DNA of 64,000 nt from Euonymus europaeus (Eukaryota > Streptophyta > Magnoliopsida > Celastrales > Celastraceae): contig OY756957.1 in NCBI GenBank assembly GCA_963580455.1, positions 26,752,501-26,816,500 on the forward strand. Reading direction: 5' to 3'. Each line of letters begins with the position of its first letter. Positions within the stretch are counted from its first letter, which is position 1. The translations under genes and the position numbers were made by a program. Positions 58,530 to 64,000 of this stretch are shown piece after piece. The notes below the pieces were generated by a model. It ran no database searches. It had not been told where the DNA came from and worked only from the letters and a program-made list of their open reading frames with translations.

Positions 58530-59597
58530 CTAGGTCCTGCTCCTTTTCTTTCCAGCAGTGGTTGGAAATCTTGATTGCTGACTGAGCCTTGAGCTTCTCC
58601 TTGGTGCATTGAAAGGCCTTGTTAACAAAATTTCTTCTACCAGTTCCAGGCTTCACAAGAAAGATAACAATTACCAAGTGATCTAGGTTATGCCAAAACC
58701 AGAAAAATAACAATCACAAGAAAGATACTTACATCAGTGGAAGTGGAATTCTGGGTTGATCCCTCAGGAAGTGGTTGTTTCTCCTTGAGTTTTTGAGTGT
58801 TCTTCTTCTGCTTTGGAACCTTTGGGGGAATTGATGAAGATGCAGTTTCCTATACCAAGTTACAATACAATACTTCACTGCATTATAGATGCCAAAATGA
58901 ATTTGAATACAATACACATATAGCCCACATACCTGTGAGGACAGTGAAATGAAGTCCTTTTTTCTTGGACATCCAGTTTTGTTATGACCTGGACCTTTGC
59001 ATAACCTACTATTCTCAGAAGCAAACATGCTGAAATTACAACATTGGCACATCCCACCCTTGTTCTTTTTGGCTCATTCTTTAAAAATTTCAGATTATGA
59101 CCCTTCGCTACTGCATAATCCTTTACTGCTTCCTTAAATTGTCTGTTATTTTCAAAAATCATGCCTAAAGCAAACACAGGGATAGTAGAGGTAGGATCGA
59201 ACCTGGGTTGTAGGCTAACTACTCTTATAGGCTCTCCAACTTCTTCGGGATCAGAATACTCACCATCTCCGACGAAATCCCCTGGATCATCGCTTGGATA
59301 ATAGACACTGTCTTCACTGTCATATGAGCCTTCTGCTTGTTCTCCAGTTTCTTCCTTTTTAGCTTCATCAGTCACAGTCACTTCAACATCATCCAAACTC
59401 ACCTCTGCAACATCAACATTCACCTCAGCAGCAAGATTAGTTCGGAGGTTATATTTTCTTACATTTTCCCTCGCTTCAACCAACTCTTCTTCATCCTCCT
59501 CACTGAGCACTGCCGCATCAACGAGTAAATCGTCGAATGTTGGTAACTCATCTCCAGAATCCCTCTCATCTTCATCGGAATTTGACATCGTTGACAT
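58530..59597 (-). pseudogene. Truncated MuDR-type transposase, catalytic core deleted
   Basis: Starts at ATG 59597 with an acidic N-terminus (SNSDEDERDSGDELPTFDDL). It then holds the MuDR N-terminal module (PVFALGMIFENNRQFKEAVK, DYAVAKGHNLKFLKNEPKR). Right after this the sequence jumps to the far C-terminal zinc knuckle (in another frame: LCKGPGHNKTGCPRKK). The roughly 400-residue MULE transposase/DDE region expected between them is absent. Further downstream are a Lys/Pro-rich stretch (PPKVPKQKKNTQKLKEKQ) before a GT donor at about 58733, and a basic end (NAPRRSSRLSQQ...KKRSRT, stop at 58530). The exon joins after the deletion are uncertain and the original frame is broken, so no transposase is made. 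Confidence 0.85.
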
Positions 59598-59765
59598 TAG
59601 CAGAGATGAGATGAGGAAAGAATTGAAAGAAGTTGCGGCAGAGATGAGAGGAAGAAATGGAAATGGGGTTTATTTGAAACCCTAAAAAGCTTCTTTTCAA
59701 TTTTTAATTTTTTTTAAGCTTTTATCCTTTGTGGAACCAAAAAAAGTATGTTGGGACGCACCATA

Positions 59766-59919
59766 GGTGGCGCGTGCAGCCACGCAACACTGGGCCACCG
59801 TGGTAAGGGTTTATTTGATCACAGTCGCATAGATTGAGGGCTCAATAGGAACAAATAGCAGTTAAAGGGCTCAACAGAAAATCTGATACAACTTTAAGGG
59901 CTTAACATATGGTTTTGCC
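59766..59919 (-). repeat. Right terminal inverted repeat of the MULE
   Basis: Inverted partner of 58111-58264; ends CATATGGTTTTGCC next to the second target duplication. Confidence 0.95.
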
Positions 59920-59928
59920 CTTACTAAA

Positions 59929-62380
59929 TCATGGTATCTAAGTTGACCACTGTGTGTGTGTTTGTGTAATTTTATTTTGAACTTTTATGTTGCAATTAAG
60001 TGTTTGCTGCATATGTTTTATCATGCCGCCACGAGATGACTTTTACTTCTTTGGCAAAAGAATGAATTCTTATAGAGTACATTGTGCATCAGTGTTCTGC
60101 AGATGTGCACTTGCGAGCTTATGAGCTGGTTCTTTAATCAAGATGATAACTTTGTTTTTCCTTGCATGATGCATCATATTGCAAGCAAGTCGCTGTTATC
60201 GGACACAGCAGTCAGATCAGTCTTGTTACTTAAGCAGAAACAGTTTTTTTTTTCCTGTACTCCTTTACAGAGCTTGATTGGTAATCTAGATCTGGTTTTT
60301 CGTTTCATGGTAAAATTTCTTCAGCTCGCCTTTTCTGATTCATGTCTTCCAGTAGTACTATACTGTGGCATTCAGTTGCACTAAGGAACTAAGAATAATT
60401 TTTAGGATCTTGTTCTGACAGCATTGAGAATACAAGTATTTAGTTTTAGCTGTTAAATACTCGTCTTTCTAGTCTCTTATCGTTGAGCTAAAGCACTTGT
60501 GGTCAATTAAGTTTTCTCATACTTTATTGAAGAAATATTAGAGGCTAAATTCTTTTTCTATGTAATGCCTATTTCAAAGTAACTAGGGAGGGAAAATACA
60601 ATTGTTGGTTAGTTAAGAGGTTAGTGCGTGGCCAAATTACTCAATCACCGTGGCTGTACTTTTTATTGAGCCGTTTCAGGGAAAGCACTTTTTGTTGAGC
60701 TGGTTCAGGAAAATATGGGTGGAGTTATTATACAAAGTATATCTTATCATGGAATTTGCATTTGTTTTGGAGCTTTAAAGAGCTGAGAATAACCAAGTAG
60801 GCCAGTGTATATCTTCTATTAGTCAATTCAGTTCCTTTTGCTATGTTCTTGTCGAATCTTTAGTTTGCTCTTGTTGCCATTGCAGATATTTGGATGCTTG
60901 TTCCAGAATGATCTTCTCTTTATGCATCTGCCAGGTCGCACTACAAATTTTGGCTCTCCTTCAGAAACATTATGGGGTTAGTATTTATACTAATGAAGGT
61001 ATTTGTATTTTTAAAATGACAAACATATATTCCAGCATTTTACATACGTTTGAAAAGCAGCGAGTCTTAATCGCAACCTGTTTCATATGAAAATGCCGCA
61101 AACTAGGAATGATTTCAAAGTTTATACTTGGGAATGGTACTTTGATGAAAGAGCTAATATGTATGAGTGGCTGATGCAGTGTGATTATTGCCTTTGTGTT
61201 TCAGCATACACACTTCATAGTTTATGCTTTATTTTAGTTTTGGTGTGGTTAACAGGAATTCTTATGACAATTACTGACGACTCTGCTTACTTGACAATTA
61301 CTTGTTCCTTACTTTTTGATCTGTAGTAGTGATCTGTTCCAGTAAGCAGACAGCCTGAGAGGAGAAAAAGTCTCAGAACAACGGGTCTTGTTCTCGTCTG
61401 TTTTTGGTTTTTCAATTCCATCTATTTCTTTGCATTCATATTAGGAAGACTTCAAGTAAAACGAAGCTTGGTAACTTTAGCAATTTAATGGTTTAACCTG
61501 AGATGAAGTGAGAGATTATGGCCGTAATTATATATCATGTTTTTGAGTTTCACAAGTGGAGTGGCTTGTGTGTATGTACGACCTCTTTCTGGATGCTTGT
61601 CTGCAAGGCCAGAAAAAGGTTTTGGGATTGGAGGGAAATATACCCAAAGAGAGGGGGCATTAGGTTATAGAAATGAAGGAGGCAATTTATGCTGCTGCCA
61701 TATTTGTGCATTGGCAGTCTGATTTATTTATTTATTTTGAGTGTTTGGTGTCTGCGTTATGGGAAAGGAATGCAAGGATTCTATGATTTCAGAAATAGCT
61801 TCAAACTTGTATTATGAAGTAACCCCAGCAAAATCTGACATGATGGATTGCAAATATTCGTCAATTCTCATTAGAAATATTTTCGAACTCCTTCAATCTT
61901 TTTAAATGTTTCTCTTGGCTATCTACTATTTCATATACAAATTCTCTCAATTCTCTTTAGTGTTATATGACGTTTTCTGAATGTTGAACGCGTTCATACC
62001 ATCTTGAACTGTCTCTTACAAGTTATTTTCAGCTAGTGCTACACACTATGAAAATTGGCGCGCATGTGTAACGGTTTGAATTTAGGCTCATATCCAATGT
62101 ATGATATGTTTGAAGAGAAACCTATGGTTAAAAAAATCATATCCAATACAATATATAATAAGACATGAAGTGACTTCGCATCCACGGCAATGTGACCTTA
62201 AATATTTCTTTGTAGAGGAGACGAAATATGAACAATTTCTTACCAATTCAAGGGTTTGTTGTCCTAACCAGACCCCAGTGTTACTATTCTCAAGCACATC
62301 TTCTATAAATCTTACCTAAATTTTCACCTAACATTACATTACTTATATCATAGACCTGGAGATAGAAGAACAGAATTAAA
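59929..62380. other. Non-coding stretch right of the MULE
   Basis: AT-rich sequence without a recognised gene, RNA or transposon. Short open frames (60082-60384, 61087-61326, 61537-61722) have no family-like features or splice structure. Confidence 0.55.
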
Positions 62381-62656
62381 ATGAGAAAGTACAAGAAGCT
62401 TCACAAGGCTATCATTGATCGCGATGATCGCGAGAACTGCCAGACCAGGAGGAGATCAGGGAGAGCCATAGTCGACGAAGAAGGCGTGCTTGGCGCACGT
62501 AAAGTGGCAAATCTTGTAGAGGTAATGCAAAGAGTTGTTATTATGGGTAGGAAGAAGCAGCAGCAAAATCATGCCCACGATATGTCTACTGCAGCTACTG
62601 CTTGTGAACTGAACAAACAGATTGATGGAAAGAAAAATCCAGTTCTTGATTCATGA
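62381..62656 (+). CDS. Unassigned 91-codon ORF, basic protein
   Basis: MRKYKKLHKAIIDRDDRENC is followed by a basic stretch (QTRRRSGRAIVDEEG), VMQRVVIMGRKKQQQ and an end at NPVLDS. I do not recognise a family. The base composition is more exon-like (less AT-rich) than its surroundings, which is the main reason to list it. There is no clear TATA box or splice partner. It could be an exon of an unrecognised gene, a decayed gene, or chance. Confidence 0.25.
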   Translation: MRKYKKLHKAIIDRDDRENCQTRRRSGRAIVDEEGVLGARKVANLVEVMQRVVIMGRKKQQQNHAHDMSTAATACELNKQIDGKKNPVLDS

Positions 62657-64000
62657 ATTAGATCCTTTTTTATGTGTGAAATATATATACTACTTGTTAT
62701 GTCAGAATTATGAGATTTTCCTGTAATATATATACAATTATAAATTTGCAAGTTTTTTTAAAAAAAAAATAAGGGAGAGAATTGTGCCATTGTGGGTTGA
62801 ACAAATTAAAGGGTTTTTTTATAAAAAATTTGTAGTCACTATAATCTATATTTTTTTCCTGACAAAAGAGTTCACACATCTATCTCCACACACACATATA
62901 AAGTACCTCCACGCACTCATATAAATGTTGCTCACCCACACACTCACACATGCAAAGTACCCCACACACTCACATAAATGTTGCTCACGGGATTCGAACC
63001 CTGTATAACGTGTAATCGAGAATTGTCACATGTGTTTCCCTTCCCTACTTAAATCCAATGTGTTTCATGAATTCATGGGTGTTTTTAATTTTTTTTTTGT
63101 AAAAACACTATTAAGATGAACGATGTTTGAGACTCTAAATATGTTCTTCATTTGACCCTCAATTAATGTAGAATATTAAATGTTAAGTGGTCTTTGCATG
63201 AGTATTTATTTATAATCAATAATTATTTTATATGCCACATAAGTTTGAGGTCATATTTTGGATGAATATAACACTACTCAAAAGTTAATATCAAATATGA
63301 ACCGTTAGATGAATTTTACGTAACAATTTTTTATCATTTTTCAAATAAATTTTAAATCTAATGGTTTTACATCTATGATTTTTCCAAAAAATTTCAAAAC
63401 TTTACAATTTCCATTTTTTGAAAACTAAAAGGGGGTAAAATTCATTTGTTTAAAAGTTTTTACTTTTTAGAAACTATTTTATAAAATCAAAAATTATTTC
63501 TAATTTGTAAAATTTTGGGTGTTGGAGATTAACATTTTTGTAAACATTTCATTATTGAAATTTAATTTTTGAAACTGTAAAATAATGCACCACTGCTGAA
63601 CTCTCCAAGTTAAGATGAAGCTATTCCACTTGATTTCCGGTTATAATGGTCGCCGAAAGTGCTTGACCCGACCCATGCACTTAATTTATGTTTTAGAAAA
63701 CCTATTTAAATAATACAAATTAAATGAATATTTAACACTTTTTAATTTTAAAAATCTAAATTTTAATCGTTTTTAGAAACGAGAGAAAAGAAAATAATTT
63801 TCAAGTCCTCCCCGGATCTGTGTGATTATATATTTTACATATTCTACCTATTCAAATGAAACATTTGGATAATTTTTTAATGATATTTTAGTAATAATAG
63901 AAATTAATAATTTTACTATTATAAACCCTATTTAGTGGAAGCAAGAGCGAGATTGTCTATGATTCGAATTCTCCGTTGATTACCTCACTCTATCTTTGTA
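62657..64000. other. AT-rich tail with CA-rich repeats
   Basis: 62885-62990 contains two related CA-rich units ending ATAAATGTTGCTCAC. Next to them, on the minus strand, is a B-box-like GGGTTCGAATCCCG (around 62990-63003), possibly a SINE remnant. The rest, to the window end, is AT-rich with no recognised gene. Confidence 0.45.

Larger units (their letters stand above)
58111..59919 (-). mobile_element. Mutator-like element (MULE) with internal deletion
   Basis: 1809 bp bounded by 154-bp terminal inverted repeats (58111-58264 and 59766-59919), starting GGCAAAACCATATG and ending with its complement. A perfect 9-bp target duplication, CTTACTAAA, flanks it (58102-58110 and 59920-59928), the size typical of Mutator. 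The internal region carries, on the minus strand, the N-terminal domain of a MuDR-type transposase and a C-terminal zinc-knuckle segment, but the DDE catalytic core is missing. It is therefore non-autonomous. The TIRs differ at only a few positions, which suggests moderately recent activity. Confidence 0.95.

Noticed and set aside
60082..61722. Several 60-100 codon ORFs right of the MULE
   Set aside because: AT-rich, Cys/Phe/Leu-rich translations without motifs or conserved splice structure.
1..64000. CRISPR arrays, bacterial operons, organelle-genome inserts, rRNA
   Set aside because: None seen; the repeats present are microsatellites, tandem duplications or plant transposons, and genes are intron-split nuclear genes.

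Overview
The window is nuclear DNA of a flowering plant, most likely a core eudicot. Genes are split by many AT-rich GT-AG introns, the proteins closely match Arabidopsis-type families, and introns and spacers carry plant transposon families (Copia, MULE, tRNA-derived SINEs, LINE relics, MITE-like elements). The species cannot be told from the sequence. No bacterial operon, CRISPR array or organellar insert is visible. Exon models were assembled by hand from splice sites, reading-frame phase and remembered family sequences; none was checked with a database or transcript.

Layout, left to right. (1) The last seven coding exons of a TBC-type Rab GTPase-activating protein gene (+, 5850-11085); its TBC-domain part lies to the left of the window. 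A complete, very young Copia LTR retrotransposon (703-5689, one 1402-codon polyprotein ORF, LTRs differing at one base) sits in sense orientation just upstream of these exons, probably inside an intron of this gene. (2) A convergent gene for a PBL7-like receptor-like cytoplasmic kinase (-, 12761-18348, 379 aa). (3) An organellar adenylate kinase (-, 21297-25267, 290 aa). (4) A TONNEAU1 (TON1) cortical-microtubule protein (-, 26382-30535, 260 aa). (5) A divergent gene for a CCCH zinc-finger protein of the AtC3H21/DFRP1 type (+, 34200-38527, 370 aa). (6) A 54-aa basic plant microprotein (-, 40495-40659). (7) A large nuclear-type, Ser/Arg-rich protein of unknown function, like Arabidopsis At2g19390/At4g29790 (+, 44474-57499, 15 coding exons, 1304 aa). 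(8) A complete but internally deleted Mutator-like element (58111-59919) with 154-bp terminal inverted repeats and a perfect 9-bp target duplication. (9) A repeat-rich tail with one unassigned 91-codon ORF.

The genes are ordinary housekeeping or signalling genes and do not form a cluster with one purpose; they cover vesicle traffic, plasma-membrane immune/brassinosteroid-type signalling, adenylate balance in organelles, cytoskeleton organisation and RNA binding/translation. I found no clearly new biological system. The points most worth a second look are the young, apparently coding-competent Copia insertion in the RabGAP gene with an altered Gag zinc knuckle, the (TC)30 tract abutting a RabGAP splice donor, a perfect 139-bp tandem duplication, the deleted MULE, the 54-aa microprotein, and a transit-peptide-like upstream ORF in the putative leader of the large gene.
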